Source of the DNA: Prochlorococcus sp. AG-347-I04
GTDB lineage: Bacteria; Cyanobacteriota; Cyanobacteriia; PCC-6307; Cyanobiaceae
Assembly (NCBI GenBank): GCA_003281625.1
Contig: QCBL01000009.1
Span: forward strand, 1-63,745
Reading direction: 5' to 3'
DNA: 63,745 nucleotides
The first letter of the stretch is position 1, and each line of letters starts with the position of its first letter. Made by a program: the position numbers and the translations under genes. Below, in pieces: positions 1 to 9,353 of this stretch. The notes beneath the pieces are model-generated. The model was not told the DNA's origin. It was given only the letters and a program-made list of their open reading frames with translations, and ran no database searches.

Positions 1-220
1 ACTCAGTGTTTTCATACCTACAGCACCAAACCCAACCACTGGATGGTACACACTTGTTCCTGAGGCTTCTGTTAAGGATTTGGATATTTCAGTTGAAGAT
101 GCTTTTAGAACAATAATCTCGGCTGGGATAGTTAATCCAGATGAGAAAAATAATACTACAAATCCTACATTTTCAAAATTGTTTTCTCAATTACGAGCTT
201 CTTCTAATCCTTCTCCTTAA
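1..220 (+). CDS. DUF502 family membrane protein, C-terminal end only
   Basis: The window opens inside a gene; about 73 codons are readable from base 2 to the TAA at 218-220. The residues VFIPTAPNPTTGWYTLVPE match the conserved C-terminal part of the DUF502 family, membrane proteins of unknown function common in bacteria. The tail after that (from about SVKDLDISVEDAF) is typical of the family: a short acidic helix and a disordered Asn/Ser/Pro-rich end. The stop abuts the nusB start (next ATG at 224), which suggests cotranscription. The start and membrane segments lie outside the window, so only the family call can be supported. Confidence 0.75.
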   Translation, partial: LSVFIPTAPNPTTGWYTLVPEASVKDLDISVEDAFRTIISAGIVNPDEKNNTTNPTFSKLFSQLRASSNPSP

Positions 221-223
221 TTG

Positions 224-841
224 ATGCATAATAGATCACTTTCGAGAGAATTATCTTTAATATCTCTTGGCCTTATAAAAGATAAAGGTGATTTAAAATT
301 AAATAAATTTGAGATAGAAGAAATTTTTGAATCCGCTTTGGATTCTCTAATAAACTATTGCAGAGAGGAATTAGATAATTGCGAGTCGGAGTTAGAGAAT
401 GCTTCACAAAAAATATTAGATAGTGAATTACAAGAAGGTGTTGATTCCTCTTTTTCAAAAGTTAGAGATCAGTTAAAAAAATCTCTAACAAAAATTGAAA
501 CTGTTATGAATACACTTTCAATTACTCTAGACTTTCCAAAATTAATTGTTTCTAGCGATCAAATTGATATTAGAGAGGATGTGAATCAAAGGATTTGTAA
601 TTTAATTAACAACCTTAAAAGTATTGATTCTGATATCGATCAAGCAATGGATGGATGGAGATTAAAAAGATTACCAAGAATTGATAGGGATATTTTGCGT
701 CTGGCTTACGTTGATATCAATTTTTTGAACACACCTGTCGCTGTTGCTTGTGATGAGGCAGTTAATTTAGCCAATAAATATAGTGATTTGCAAGGAAGAA
801 AATTTATTAATGGAGTCTTAAGGAGATTACAAACAATTTGA
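224..841 (+). CDS. nusB: Transcription antitermination factor NusB
   Basis: NusB binds boxA RNA with NusE/S10 in ribosomal RNA antitermination. The C-terminal third carries the family core: RLPRIDRDILRLAYVDI at about residues 149-165, followed by VAVACDEAVNLANKYSD and the closing GRKFINGVLRRL. At 205 residues it is longer than the usual ~140 because an acidic helical insertion (about residues 25-105) separates the first helix from the core, as in other cyanobacteria. A TTG sits directly before the ATG at 224; I chose the ATG. It starts 3 bases after the preceding DUF502 stop and is followed by ftsY, so the three probably share a transcript. Confidence 0.93.
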   Translation: MHNRSLSRELSLISLGLIKDKGDLKLNKFEIEEIFESALDSLINYCREELDNCESELENASQKILDSELQEGVDSSFSKVRDQLKKSLTKIETVMNTLSITLDFPKLIVSSDQIDIREDVNQRICNLINNLKSIDSDIDQAMDGWRLKRLPRIDRDILRLAYVDINFLNTPVAVACDEAVNLANKYSDLQGRKFINGVLRRLQTI

Positions 842-904
842 TTGTCATTATTATTTGATATAAATAAATAGTATTTTAAAATTATTAAATAAGAATCATT
901 GATA

Positions 905-2134
905 ATGAATAATATTGATTCCGATAATTCTCGCGAGTGGGCAGCACAAGCTTATGCACTGTTAAAAAAACGACAGGAAGAACAAAAGCAAGAATTACAA
1001 AAACAGGAAGAACAAAAGCAAGAATTACAAAAACAGGAAGAACAAAAGCAAGAATTGATTGATATTGATAACAGAGAAAATATTCCTGAGCAGTCAAGAA
1101 CTATAGCTGAACCAAAATTAGGAGAATTTGATGATAATTTTACTTGGTCTGCAATGGTATTAGCTGCTCAAGGGAAAAAAATAAATCAAATATCGATTGA
1201 TGAAATTGATTGGTTAACAAAATTACGTAGAGGATTAGAGGAAACTCGAAAAGGATTTGTTACTGAATTATTGGATAAACTGGGAGATGATCCTCTTACT
1301 CCTGAATCTCTTGATGACTTAGAAACTTTATTAATAAGGGCTGATGTAGGAATTGATTCTACAGATAAAGTTATAAGTTCTCTCAGAACAAAATTAAACG
1401 AAGAAGTAGTGGGTGGAGAAGCAGGAATAAAATTCTTGAAGAAGGAATTAAAATTAATTATCGATAAACCAATAAAAAATTCGGGTACTGATGTCTTAGT
1501 GCCTCAAAAGGGTAAATTAAATGTTTGGTTATTAGTAGGAGTTAATGGCGTTGGTAAAACTACAACATTAGGTAAATTAGCATATTTGTCATCTAAAAGT
1601 AATTATAAAACTTTAATAGCTGCGGCTGATACTTTTAGAGCGGCTGCAGTAGAACAACTTAAAGTATGGGGAGATAGAAGTAATGTTGATGTTATATCAA
1701 ATCAATCAAAAAATGCTGATCCAGCTGCTGTAGTTTTTGACGCAATTAATTCTGCAAAAAAAAGAAATGTTGATTTATTACTTGTTGATACAGCGGGTAG
1801 ATTGCAAACAAAAAATAATTTGATGGATGAATTAGCAAAAATAAAAAAAATTATTGATAAAAGGGTTCCAGATGCAATTGTTGAATCATTATTAGTTTTA
1901 GATGCAAGTCAGGGTCAAAATGGCTTAAAGCAGGCTAAAAGTTTTGCTAAAACCGCAGATTTAAGTGGAGCAATTATTACTAAATTAGATGGTACTTCTA
2001 GAGGAGGTGTCTCTCTAGCTATATCTGAAGAAGTAAATTTGCCTATAAGGTTTATTGGAGCAGGGGAAGGCATAACAGATTTGAGACCATTTAATAGTTA
2101 TGAATTTGTAGAAGCTATGCTTGCAGATAAATAA
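905..2134 (+). CDS. ftsY: Signal recognition particle receptor FtsY
   Basis: SRP-receptor GTPase that docks SRP-bound ribosomes at the membrane. The NG domain is complete: N-domain helices from about residue 95, G1 GVNGVGKTTTLGKL near 212, DTFRAAAVEQL near 241, DTAGR near 295 and TKLDGTSRGG near 358. The N-terminal A region is acidic and Gln/Glu-rich and includes a perfect 10-residue tandem repeat (KQEEQKQELQ, three copies; DNA 971-1060). The frame also opens with a TTG at 899, but ATG at 905 is the more likely start. It lies about 60 bases after nusB. The identity is certain; the repeat number is probably strain-variable. Confidence 0.96.
   Translation: MNNIDSDNSREWAAQAYALLKKRQEEQKQELQKQEEQKQELQKQEEQKQELIDIDNRENIPEQSRTIAEPKLGEFDDNFTWSAMVLAAQGKKINQISIDEIDWLTKLRRGLEETRKGFVTELLDKLGDDPLTPESLDDLETLLIRADVGIDSTDKVISSLRTKLNEEVVGGEAGIKFLKKELKLIIDKPIKNSGTDVLVPQKGKLNVWLLVGVNGVGKTTTLGKLAYLSSKSNYKTLIAAADTFRAAAVEQLKVWGDRSNVDVISNQSKNADPAAVVFDAINSAKKRNVDLLLVDTAGRLQTKNNLMDELAKIKKIIDKRVPDAIVESLLVLDASQGQNGLKQAKSFAKTADLSGAIITKLDGTSRGGVSLAISEEVNLPIRFIGAGEGITDLRPFNSYEFVEAMLADK
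971..1060 (+). repeat. Three tandem 30-bp units within ftsY
   Basis: Three head-to-tail 30-base units occupy 971-1000, 1001-1030 and 1031-1060; units 1 and 2 differ only at their first bases and unit 3 diverges in its last four bases. Each encodes ten residues of the form (K/R)QEEQKQELQ. Because the unit is a multiple of three, copy-number change keeps the frame and only lengthens the acidic N-terminal A region. Confidence 0.95.
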
Positions 2135-2201
2135 AAATTTATTTAATTTTTTTTAAAAATCTAAATTAAATGTTAAAACATATTTATCTATTAGATTTGT
2201 T

Positions 2202-3545
2202 TTGACAAATAATCAAAAAGAAAAAATATTTTCGAACAAATTGATTCAAAATTTTTTAGAAAATAAATCTACGGTATCTTTTAAAAATAAATATAAATTT
2301 GCTGAAATTGCATCTTCATTAGCATATTATTTAAAATCATTTTCCAATATTAATAAATTACTTGATTATGTATGCTTAATTTTTAAACATATTTTTTCTG
2401 AGAATATAATCTTAATTATTCCTTTGAATTATGAGGGGGAGATATGGAATGAAAATATAAAAATTTCTGCTAATGATGAATCTTTAACAATTCAAGAAGA
2501 AATTAATAGTTTTTTGAATCAATTTCATTTTTCAAAAAATTTTAAAATCAAAGAAATTTTAACTTTTGAAAATGCTTTAAAAAATAATTTTAAAGAATAT
2601 AAAATTGAAACAAAAAAATTAATATCTAGAGGTAAATGTAGAGGATTTATTTACATTTTTGGTAAAGATATTTCTTCTCAATCGATTATTGAAGATAGTA
2701 ATTTTAATTTTATTGAAAATTGTCTAGCTGTTGCATTAGAAAATCACTATTTAATAAAAACAAAGAAAAAGCATGAAAACGTAGACAGAGAAATTTCAAC
2801 TGGTGCTGAAATTCAATCTCAATTACTCCCAGATTATTGTCCAACTATCCATCGTGTAGATCTAGCTGCTCATTGCAGACCAGCTCTCCAGCTTGGTGGG
2901 GATTATTATGATTTTATGTGCTTAAAGACCAATATCTCTGAAAAAAGAAAGGAAAAATCAAGATGGGCTCTTGTAATAGGTGATGTTATGGGCAAAGGGA
3001 TTCCAGCTGGTCTTTTGATGACTATGTTAAGAGGAATGCTACGTGCAGAGGTTCTTACAGGGCTGCCTCCAGACAGAATTTTGTATGATCTGAATCAACT
3101 TGCAATTAATGATTTAGATCAATCACATAGATTTGTTACTTTATTTTACTCAGATTATGATCCTAGAACTAGAAAATTGAGATTCGCTAATGCAGCTCAT
3201 AATCCTCCTTTGCTGTGGAAAAGTTCAGATCAGAAAATTATAAAATTAGATGCAGAGGGATTTGTACTTGGATTACAAAAAGAGGCTGAATATCATTGTG
3301 GCGAAATCAAGCTTAATGAAAATGATTTAATTCTTTATTACACAGATGGCGTAATTGATGCTTCTAACTCTTTAGGGCAAAGATTTGATGAGGAAAGGTT
3401 AATTAAAACTCTTACAAAATTATGCAAGCAATCTTTTACATCTCAAGAAATTTTAAATAAAATATTTAAAAAGTTAGATGATTTCACAGGGCAAAATAGA
3501 CATCTCGAAGATGATGCATCGATGGTTATTTTTCAATTGAAATAG
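2202..3545 (+). CDS. PP2C-type (SpoIIE/RsbU-like) serine phosphatase
   Basis: Predicted metal-dependent protein phosphatase of the SpoIIE/RsbU branch of PP2C, which typically dephosphorylates anti-anti-sigma or other regulators. The C-terminal catalytic domain (about residues 190-447) has GGDYYDF near 231, GDVMGKGIPAG near 259, HNPPLLW, YYTDGV near 378 and LEDDASMV near 434, with the metal-binding aspartates intact. Residues about 20-180 look like a GAF-type sensor domain, but the match is weak. No ATG is available; TTG at 2202 is the best start. No anti-sigma or STAS partner is adjacent, so its target is unknown. Confidence 0.85.
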   Translation: MTNNQKEKIFSNKLIQNFLENKSTVSFKNKYKFAEIASSLAYYLKSFSNINKLLDYVCLIFKHIFSENIILIIPLNYEGEIWNENIKISANDESLTIQEEINSFLNQFHFSKNFKIKEILTFENALKNNFKEYKIETKKLISRGKCRGFIYIFGKDISSQSIIEDSNFNFIENCLAVALENHYLIKTKKKHENVDREISTGAEIQSQLLPDYCPTIHRVDLAAHCRPALQLGGDYYDFMCLKTNISEKRKEKSRWALVIGDVMGKGIPAGLLMTMLRGMLRAEVLTGLPPDRILYDLNQLAINDLDQSHRFVTLFYSDYDPRTRKLRFANAAHNPPLLWKSSDQKIIKLDAEGFVLGLQKEAEYHCGEIKLNENDLILYYTDGVIDASNSLGQRFDEERLIKTLTKLCKQSFTSQEILNKIFKKLDDFTGQNRHLEDDASMVIFQLK

Positions 3546-3607
3546 ATATTTTTTGTCACTTATATAAAAAAATGCTTTATTAGAGATACTTAAAGTTAAT
3601 AATTAAT

Positions 3608-4987
3608 ATGGCAAAAGTTTGGAGTAAAAGGTTTGATAATCCACTTGACCCTTTTATTGAAAAGTTTAATGCCTCAATTGGTTTTGATAGAAAGCTTATT
3701 TTAGAAGATTTAGATTGCTCGATTGCTCATGCAAAAATGCTTCGCAAAACTCAAGTTTTATCCTCTTCTGAAGCTTTGCAAATTATTAAAGGTTTGGAGT
3801 CAATAAAAATTGAGTATTTGGAAGGTAAATTTTCTCCTAGTCCACCTTCTGAAGATATTCACTATTGTATAGAAGAAAAATTGATAAATTTAATTGGTGA
3901 AACAGGAAAAAAATTACATACAGGTCGAAGTAGAAATGATCAAGTTGGTACAGATATAAGATTGTGGCTAAGAAAAGAGATTGACAAGATTGAAATTTTA
4001 ATAACTGATTTGCAAAAATCTTTCTTAAATCTTGCGAAATCTAATATTTATACCTTAATTCCTGGTTACACCCACATGCAGAGAGCTCAACCATTATCTT
4101 TGGCTCATCATTTATTGGCTTATATAGAAATGCTCCAAAGAGACCGTGAAAGGTTTAAAGAAGTACGTGCAAGAGTTAACATTTCTCCTTTAGGAGCTGC
4201 AGCATTAGCTGGAACAAAAATAAAAATAGATAGGCACTTTACAGCTGTAGAATTGGGTTTTGAAAAGATTTATAAAAATAGTATTGATGCAGTAAGTGAT
4301 AGAGATTTTTGTATTGAGTTTGTTTCTGCATCTGCTTTATCAATGTCTCATTTAAGTAAAATTTCAGAGGAAATAATTTTATGGGTAACTGATGAATTTT
4401 CTTTTGCAAAATTAACAGATAAATGTTCCACGGGAAGTAGTTTAATGCCGCAGAAAAAAAATCCTGACGTTCCAGAATTGATACGAGGTAAGACTGGCAG
4501 AGTGTATGGACATCTACAGGCATTGTTAACTATGGTCAAAGGGGTGCCACTTTCATATAATAAGGATTTTCAAGAGGATAAAGAGCCAATATTTGATACT
4601 GCAGAAACAATATCTTCTTGTCTGAAAGCAATGACTATTTTAATTAATGAGGGAATTGAGTTTAATATTGAAAATTTATCTCTTTCTGTAGAAAATGACT
4701 TTTCTAATGCTACTGATTTGGCAGATTACTTAGTTGGTAAAGATGTTCCTTTTAGGACTGCTTATCAAGTTGTTGGTGAAATTGTTAAATATTGTTTGGA
4801 GAGAAAAATATTATTAAAAAATCTCCAAATTGATGAATTTAAAAAATTTCATTCCGAATTTGATGAGGATGTTTTCGAGGACCTTAAACCTTTTAATGTC
4901 GTTAAATCAAGAAATAGCGAAGGCGGTACAGCTTTTCTTCAGGTAGAAAAAGAAGTAAATAATTGGCAAAAAAAATTGTTACTTTGA
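3608..4987 (+). CDS. argH: Argininosuccinate lyase
   Basis: Last step of arginine synthesis: argininosuccinate to arginine and fumarate. The 459 residues match the usual length of this fumarase-superfamily enzyme. Visible motifs are TGRSRNDQ near residue 104, YTHMQRAQP near 152 with the catalytic His/Thr region, and the superfamily signature loop [12 protein letters not shown] near 275, whose first Ser region carries the catalytic serine. Starts at ATG after a 62-base AT-rich gap. argJ, another arginine-synthesis gene, is in this window near 42 kb but is not linked. Confidence 0.97.
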   Translation: MAKVWSKRFDNPLDPFIEKFNASIGFDRKLILEDLDCSIAHAKMLRKTQVLSSSEALQIIKGLESIKIEYLEGKFSPSPPSEDIHYCIEEKLINLIGETGKKLHTGRSRNDQVGTDIRLWLRKEIDKIEILITDLQKSFLNLAKSNIYTLIPGYTHMQRAQPLSLAHHLLAYIEMLQRDRERFKEVRARVNISPLGAAALAGTKIKIDRHFTAVELGFEKIYKNSIDAVSDRDFCIEFVSASALSMSHLSKISEEIILWVTDEFSFAKLTDKCSTGSSLMPQKKNPDVPELIRGKTGRVYGHLQALLTMVKGVPLSYNKDFQEDKEPIFDTAETISSCLKAMTILINEGIEFNIENLSLSVENDFSNATDLADYLVGKDVPFRTAYQVVGEIVKYCLERKILLKNLQIDEFKKFHSEFDEDVFEDLKPFNVVKSRNSEGGTAFLQVEKEVNNWQKKLLL

Positions 4988-5101
4988 ATCTCAATTATTT
5001 TTCTACAACTTGGGTATGCTTTGAAGTAGAATATTGAAGCAATGTTATTGGACTACTATTTGTAGTTTTTTTATAAAGTAAATTTTTTTGTTGAGTTTAA
5101 A

Positions 5102-5656
5102 GTGAGTATTTTTGTTGGCAATTTGCCGTTCCGCGCAGAGCGTGAAGATGTAATACAATTGTTTGCCCCTTTTGGTGAGGTTTTAAATTGTTCTCTTCCC
5201 TTAGAGAGAGATACTGGAAGGAAAAGAGGATTCGCATTTATTGAAATGGCAGATGAAGCTATTGAGTCAACAGCTATTGATGGATTGCAAGGCACTGAAC
5301 TCATGGGTAGGCCTTTAAGAATTAACAAAGCTGAGCCAAGAGGTTCTGGTGGATCTCGTAGAGGAGGAAGAGGCGGTTACGGCGGCGGTAATAATGGCGG
5401 CGGCTACAGTGGCGGTAATAATGGCGGCTATGGCGGCGGTTACGGGGGCGGTAATAATGGTGGCGGTTATGGTGGCGGTTACGGTGGAGGAAATTCCGAA
5501 TCTAAAAGCACTTACACTAATAAATCTTCTGGATCAGAAGGCTGGGAAGATAGAAGTTTTGGAAATTCTTCTGAAGGCTCTGAATATGAGAGTGGTAGGA
5601 GCAGGAGAAAAAGGGGAGTATCTAATGAGAGTAATTCTTCTAACGAAACGAATTAG
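5102..5656 (+). CDS. RRM-type RNA-binding protein with glycine-rich tail
   Basis: Cyanobacterial Rbp-type glycine-rich RNA-binding protein. One RRM fills residues 1-80, with RNP2 IFVGNLPF at 3-10 and RNP1 KRGFAFIEM at about 41-49. Residues ~85-132 are repeats of GGNNGG/GGYGGGYGGG, then a Ser/Glu/Arg-rich tail with a basic RSRRKRG patch. The Gly-rich tract makes a local GC spike in an AT-rich gene. GTG at 5102 is chosen because the RRM begins immediately (SIFVGNL). The stop overlaps the stop region of the convergent dus gene by 4 bases. Cold induction is known for such proteins elsewhere but is not shown here. Confidence 0.9.
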   Translation: MSIFVGNLPFRAEREDVIQLFAPFGEVLNCSLPLERDTGRKRGFAFIEMADEAIESTAIDGLQGTELMGRPLRINKAEPRGSGGSRRGGRGGYGGGNNGGGYSGGNNGGYGGGYGGGNNGGGYGGGYGGGNSESKSTYTNKSSGSEGWEDRSFGNSSEGSEYESGRSRRKRGVSNESNSSNETN

Positions 5657-6657
5657 AAACCCATTTCTACAAGCGCTGTAGTTAATTTAAATAGATATTC
5701 AATATTTAATTCCTTTTTTATAGATTTATTTGAAATTTGATTCCTCCAAATTTTTGCTTTTGGTATACCTTCAACTAAATTTATAAGATGTTTACATATA
5801 TCCCAAGATTTTCCTCCATTACTTAAATGAGTTTCTATGTATGGAATTAAGGAGAATATAATATCTGAAGCAGATTTGGGTTTTGTATTTATTCCATAAA
5901 TTTTTTGATCAATTTCAGACCATCTTAAGGGATGCTTATATACTGATCGTCCAATCATGACCCCATCAAAATCATTTAAGGCTTTTAATGATTCATCTAT
6001 ATTTGTCAAACCCCCATTGATTTCTATTAATAATTCTGGATTTGATTTTTTCAATTTTTTTACCATATCATAATTCAGTGGAGGTATTGTCCTGTTTTGT
6101 TTTGGATTTAGACCTTTTAGAATCGCTTTCCTTGCATGAACTGTAAATCTGTCTACACCAGCATTTGCAATAATTCTTACGAAATTATTCAAGTTAATGA
6201 AACTATCATCGTTGTCTACACCTATTCTGTGTTTGATCGTAACCGGTAAGTTGCAATTATTTTTTAAAGACTCTATACATTTTGCGACCTTTTTAGGGTC
6301 TTTCATAAGTGAAGCACCAAAATTTCCAGAACAAACCCTTGGACTCGGACAACCAACATTAAAGTTTATTTCGTCATAACCCCAATCCTGTGCCATGCGC
6401 GCTGCTTCTTTAAGGATTTTAGGATCGTCCCCACCAAATTGAATCGATATCGGGTGTTCTTCACTATTGAAATCTAGAAAGTTTTCTCTTTTATTTGTAT
6501 GAATTAAGCTCTGAGCAACAATCATTTCGGTATATAATAGAGCTTCAGAACTTATTTTTCTCATTATCATTCTGAAGTGTTTATCAGTACAATCCATCAT
6601 TGGAGCAATACTTAATTTATGAATATTTTTAATAGAATTAAGCTGATTGAAATTCAT
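5653..6657 (-). CDS. tRNA-dihydrouridine synthase (DusA-like)
   Basis: FMN-dependent enzyme reducing uridines in the tRNA D-loop. The TIM-barrel begins with SIAPMMDCTDKHFRMI; the catalytic cysteine lies in NVGCPSPRV near residue 101, and INGGL and GVMIGRSVYKHP near 215-245 form the FMN phosphate site. MMDCTDKHFR and the HARKAILKGLNPKQNR motif are typical of the DusA subfamily, which targets positions 20/20a. 334 residues is normal. It converges on the RNA-binding protein gene with a 4-base overlap and is divergent from msrB across about 22 bases. Confidence 0.93.
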   Translation of the reverse strand: MNFNQLNSIKNIHKLSIAPMMDCTDKHFRMIMRKISSEALLYTEMIVAQSLIHTNKRENFLDFNSEEHPISIQFGGDDPKILKEAARMAQDWGYDEINFNVGCPSPRVCSGNFGASLMKDPKKVAKCIESLKNNCNLPVTIKHRIGVDNDDSFINLNNFVRIIANAGVDRFTVHARKAILKGLNPKQNRTIPPLNYDMVKKLKKSNPELLIEINGGLTNIDESLKALNDFDGVMIGRSVYKHPLRWSEIDQKIYGINTKPKSASDIIFSLIPYIETHLSNGGKSWDICKHLINLVEGIPKAKIWRNQISNKSIKKELNIEYLFKLTTALVEMGF

Positions 6658-6679
6658 TACTTTTTTGCGATCTAAATAT

Positions 6680-7174
6680 ATGAATCAATTTTTATCAAGA
6701 AGAACCTTTATTCTAATTCCTACTATGTCAATCTTAAAAATAATCTTTAAGCCTATGCAAGTATTAGCATCTTCTTTTAATGCCAGAGAAGAGTGGAATT
6801 TCTCAAAAGACGAATGGAAATCTAGGCTTAGTCCAGAATCTTATTATATTTTGAGGGAGGAAGGAACTGAAAGAGCTTTCAGTAGCCAATTAAATAATGA
6901 GAAAAGAAAGGGAGTTTTTCATTGTGCAGGATGCGATTTGCCTCTTTTTTCCTCAGATAAAAAGTTTGATAGTGGTACAGGATGGCCAAGTTTTTGGGAT
7001 TCAATTCAAGGGTCAGTTGAAACAAAGGTTGATTTCAAGTTAATCGTTCCTAGAACCGAATATCATTGCTCAAGATGCGGAGGCCATCAAGGACATGTTT
7101 TTAATGATGGGCCACTTCCTACTGGTAAAAGATATTGTAATAACGGCCTAGCATTGAGGTTTGTTCCTGACTAA
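6680..7174 (+). CDS. msrB: Peptide methionine-R-sulfoxide reductase MsrB, exported form
   Basis: Reduces methionine-R-sulfoxide in proteins. Two zinc-binding pairs are present, CAGC near residue 81 and CSRC near 129, with the catalytic cysteine in RYCNN near 150 and the conserved FDSGTGWPSFW. The N-terminus from ATG 6680 reads MNQFLSRRTFILIP followed by a hydrophobic stretch and VLASS, that is SRRTF-I, a good twin-arginine (Tat) signal with a cleavage-like VLA-S. Export to lumen or periplasm is an inference. The frame also extends upstream to 6647, but that would overlap the divergent dus start and bury the signal. Confidence 0.92.
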   Translation: MNQFLSRRTFILIPTMSILKIIFKPMQVLASSFNAREEWNFSKDEWKSRLSPESYYILREEGTERAFSSQLNNEKRKGVFHCAGCDLPLFSSDKKFDSGTGWPSFWDSIQGSVETKVDFKLIVPRTEYHCSRCGGHQGHVFNDGPLPTGKRYCNNGLALRFVPD

Positions 7175-7182
7175 AATTTTTG

Positions 7183-7196
7183 TGCGGCCTTCCGCA
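7183..7196 (+). terminator. Possible terminator hairpin after msrB
   Basis: A perfect 5-bp stem TGCGG/CCGCA with a CCTT loop sits 8 bases after the msrB stop, one of the few GC-rich patches in this AT-rich stretch. The following ACTTGTTTTG is only a weak U-tract. It may terminate msrB or be part of the grpE leader. Confidence 0.4.
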
Positions 7197-7249
7197 ACTT
7201 GTTTTGTGCATCACTTTATTGGAGAATAGTCTTATTAAATTTTTGAAAA

Positions 7250-7969
7250 ATGGTTGAAAATCAATCAGACAATATTGAAAATAAAGAAAATGATGTTTCT
7301 AATCAGGATAACTCTCCTGAAGACAATTTGTCGGTTAAAGATCCTAAGATTAGAAATGATGAAATATCTGACCAAAAAACAGAAGAAATCGATACTGAAG
7401 AATTAAAAAATACTCTTTCAAATAATGATGCAAGACTAGAACAACTAGAAAAAGAACACGAGACATTAAAGAACCAATATGTAAGGATATCTGCAGATTT
7501 TGATAATTTTAGAAAAAGGCAGTCTAGGGATCAGGATGATTTAAAAATCCAACTTGTTTCAAAAACCTTAACGGCAATACTTCCTATTGTTGATAATTTT
7601 GAAAGAGCAAGACAACAGCTGAAACCAGAAAGTGAAGAGGCTCAAGCTCTTCATAGAAGTTATCAAGGATTGTACAAACAATTAGTAGAAGTTTTAAAAC
7701 AACAGGGAGTGTCACCTATGAGAGTTGTTGGTCAGCAATTTGATCCAAATTTGCATGAAGCTGTATTAAGAGAGCCTTCTGAAGAGTTTGAAGAGGATTT
7801 TATTATTGAAGAATTGCAGCGCGGATATCATATAGATGGTAAGGTTTTGAGGCATGCTTTGGTTAAAGTTTCTATGGGACCTGGAAAACAAAATTCACAA
7901 CAGGAAGTAGAAAAGGATAAAGTTGAAGGGGATGTCGATTCAGGGGTAAATACTTCTGAAGATGTATAA
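7250..7969 (+). CDS. grpE: Nucleotide exchange factor GrpE
   Basis: Exchange factor for DnaK. 239 residues: a disordered acidic N-terminus (about 1-60), a long coiled-coil (about 60-100, ending in [16 protein letters not shown]), then the conserved four-helix and beta-wing region with [28 protein letters not shown] and the closing [19 protein letters not shown]. The Asp/Ser/Val-rich C-terminal tail is typical of cyanobacteria. It precedes dnaJ by 29 bases, so the two co-chaperones almost certainly form an operon. The dnaK gene is not in the window. Confidence 0.97.
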   Translation: MVENQSDNIENKENDVSNQDNSPEDNLSVKDPKIRNDEISDQKTEEIDTEELKNTLSNNDARLEQLEKEHETLKNQYVRISADFDNFRKRQSRDQDDLKIQLVSKTLTAILPIVDNFERARQQLKPESEEAQALHRSYQGLYKQLVEVLKQQGVSPMRVVGQQFDPNLHEAVLREPSEEFEEDFIIEELQRGYHIDGKVLRHALVKVSMGPGKQNSQQEVEKDKVEGDVDSGVNTSEDV

Positions 7970-7998
7970 ATTACAAATTCTTATTTGAGCATTATCTA

Positions 7999-9123
7999 AT
8001 GGCTGATTTTTACCAAATACTTGGAGTTTCAAGAGATGCTGATGCGGATACCTTAAAAAAGGCTTATAGAAAATTAGCGAGGCAATATCATCCTGATGTT
8101 AATAAAGAACCTGGTGCTGAAGATAAATTTAAAGAAATTGGCAAGGCTTATGAAGCATTAGCTGATCCTGAAACAAGAGCTAGATATGATCAGTTTGGAG
8201 AGGCTGGCCTAGGAGGCGCCGCTGGAATGCCTGATATGGGGGATATGGGTGGCTTCGCAGATTTATTTGAAACTTTTTTTAATGGCTTTGGTGGACAAAA
8301 TCCTCAGGGAGGTAGAACTCAAAGAAGAGGTCCTCAACAAGGAGATGATCTAAGATATGACCTAAATGTTGATTTTAAAGACGCAATATTTGGCCAACAA
8401 AGAGAAATTAAAATTCCTCATCTTGAGACATGTGAAGTTTGTAGGGGAACAGGCGCTAAACCGGGAACCGGACCAAAAACTTGTTCAACATGTGGGGGCA
8501 GTGGACAAGTCAGAAGAGCCACGAGAACACCTTTTGGTAATTTTACACAAGTAGCTGAATGTCCTTCATGTAATGGAGCTGGTCAGATAATTGCAGATCC
8601 GTGTGCAACTTGTGGTGGTAATGGAGTAAAGCAAGTCAGAAAAAAATTAAGAATTAATATACCTGCAGGAGTTGATACTGGTACTAAATTAAGAGTTTCC
8701 GGAGAGGGAAATGTTGGTTTAAAAGGAGGCCCAGCTGGAGATCTTTATGTTTTTATCAAGGTGAAGAATGATTCAAAATTGAAACGCGATGGTGTGACTA
8801 TTTATTCAGAAATAAATGTGAGTTATTTACAGGCTATTTTAGGAGACACTGTTGAAATTACTACAGTTGATGGAAATGTTAATTTAAAAATTCCAAGTGG
8901 AACCCAGCCAAATACAACACTTTCACTTGAAAATAAAGGTGTTCCTAGACTTGGTAATCCAGTTGCTAGAGGAAATCATGAAGTTTTAGTAAAGGTAAAA
9001 TTGCCTACTCGCATAACTGATGAAGAACGAAAGCTTTTAGAAGGCTTAGCTTCTCAATATTCAGATAAAAATATTAATTCAAGTAGTGGACTTTTTAGTA
9101 AATTATTTGGTAAAGAATCTTAA
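7999..9123 (+). CDS. dnaJ: Chaperone protein DnaJ (type I)
   Basis: Co-chaperone that stimulates DnaK ATPase. J domain at residues 1-68 with HPD near 31-33; Gly/Phe-rich linker about 75-115; four zinc-finger repeats [24 protein letters not shown] and CATCGGNG between about 143 and 210; then the two beta-barrel substrate-binding domains. It is a full-length type I DnaJ at 374 residues. The TAA overlaps the ATG of the next gene (TAATG), indicating translational coupling with the TusA-like protein. Confidence 0.98.
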   Translation: MADFYQILGVSRDADADTLKKAYRKLARQYHPDVNKEPGAEDKFKEIGKAYEALADPETRARYDQFGEAGLGGAAGMPDMGDMGGFADLFETFFNGFGGQNPQGGRTQRRGPQQGDDLRYDLNVDFKDAIFGQQREIKIPHLETCEVCRGTGAKPGTGPKTCSTCGGSGQVRRATRTPFGNFTQVAECPSCNGAGQIIADPCATCGGNGVKQVRKKLRINIPAGVDTGTKLRVSGEGNVGLKGGPAGDLYVFIKVKNDSKLKRDGVTIYSEINVSYLQAILGDTVEITTVDGNVNLKIPSGTQPNTTLSLENKGVPRLGNPVARGNHEVLVKVKLPTRITDEERKLLEGLASQYSDKNINSSSGLFSKLFGKES

Positions 9124-9353
9124 TGACTTCTTCCAAGCATTTGGATCTCAAATTTGTACCGTGCCCTCTAAATGTTGTCAAAATTAAATTGGCTTTAGAG
9201 AAGTTATCCAAAAATGAACAACTTATAGTTGAACTAGATAAAGGTGAACCAGAAGAAATGGTAATTAATAATTTAAAAGAGATTGGATGTTTTTTTAAAA
9301 AAATCCAAGAAAATGAAAAGTTTATAAAAATAAAAATATTGAATGAAAAATAA
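9123..9353 (+). CDS. TusA/SirA-family small protein
   Basis: A 76-residue protein with the TusA/SirA fold signature: short first strand LDLKFVPCPLNVVKIKLALEKL, then an LIVELDKGEP strand and a closing IKIKILNE strand. TusA proteins relay sulfur through the Cys of a CPxP motif; here the motif is CPLN, so the cysteine and first proline are kept and the second proline is replaced by Asn. Its start overlaps the dnaJ stop by one base and its end overlaps the rsgA start by 11 bases. The neighbourhood is conserved in related genomes as far as I recall, but the partner is unknown. Confidence 0.8.
   Translation: MTSSKHLDLKFVPCPLNVVKIKLALEKLSKNEQLIVELDKGEPEEMVINNLKEIGCFFKKIQENEKFIKIKILNEK

Noticed and set aside
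885..1097. Minus-strand open frame with LAFVLPVFVI repeats
   Set aside because: It is the antisense of the ftsY tandem repeat; the repeat itself makes the frame.
5349..5681. Second open frame through the glycine-rich region
   Set aside because: Low-complexity frame-shifted reading of the RNA-binding protein's glycine repeats; the RRM frame explains the DNA.
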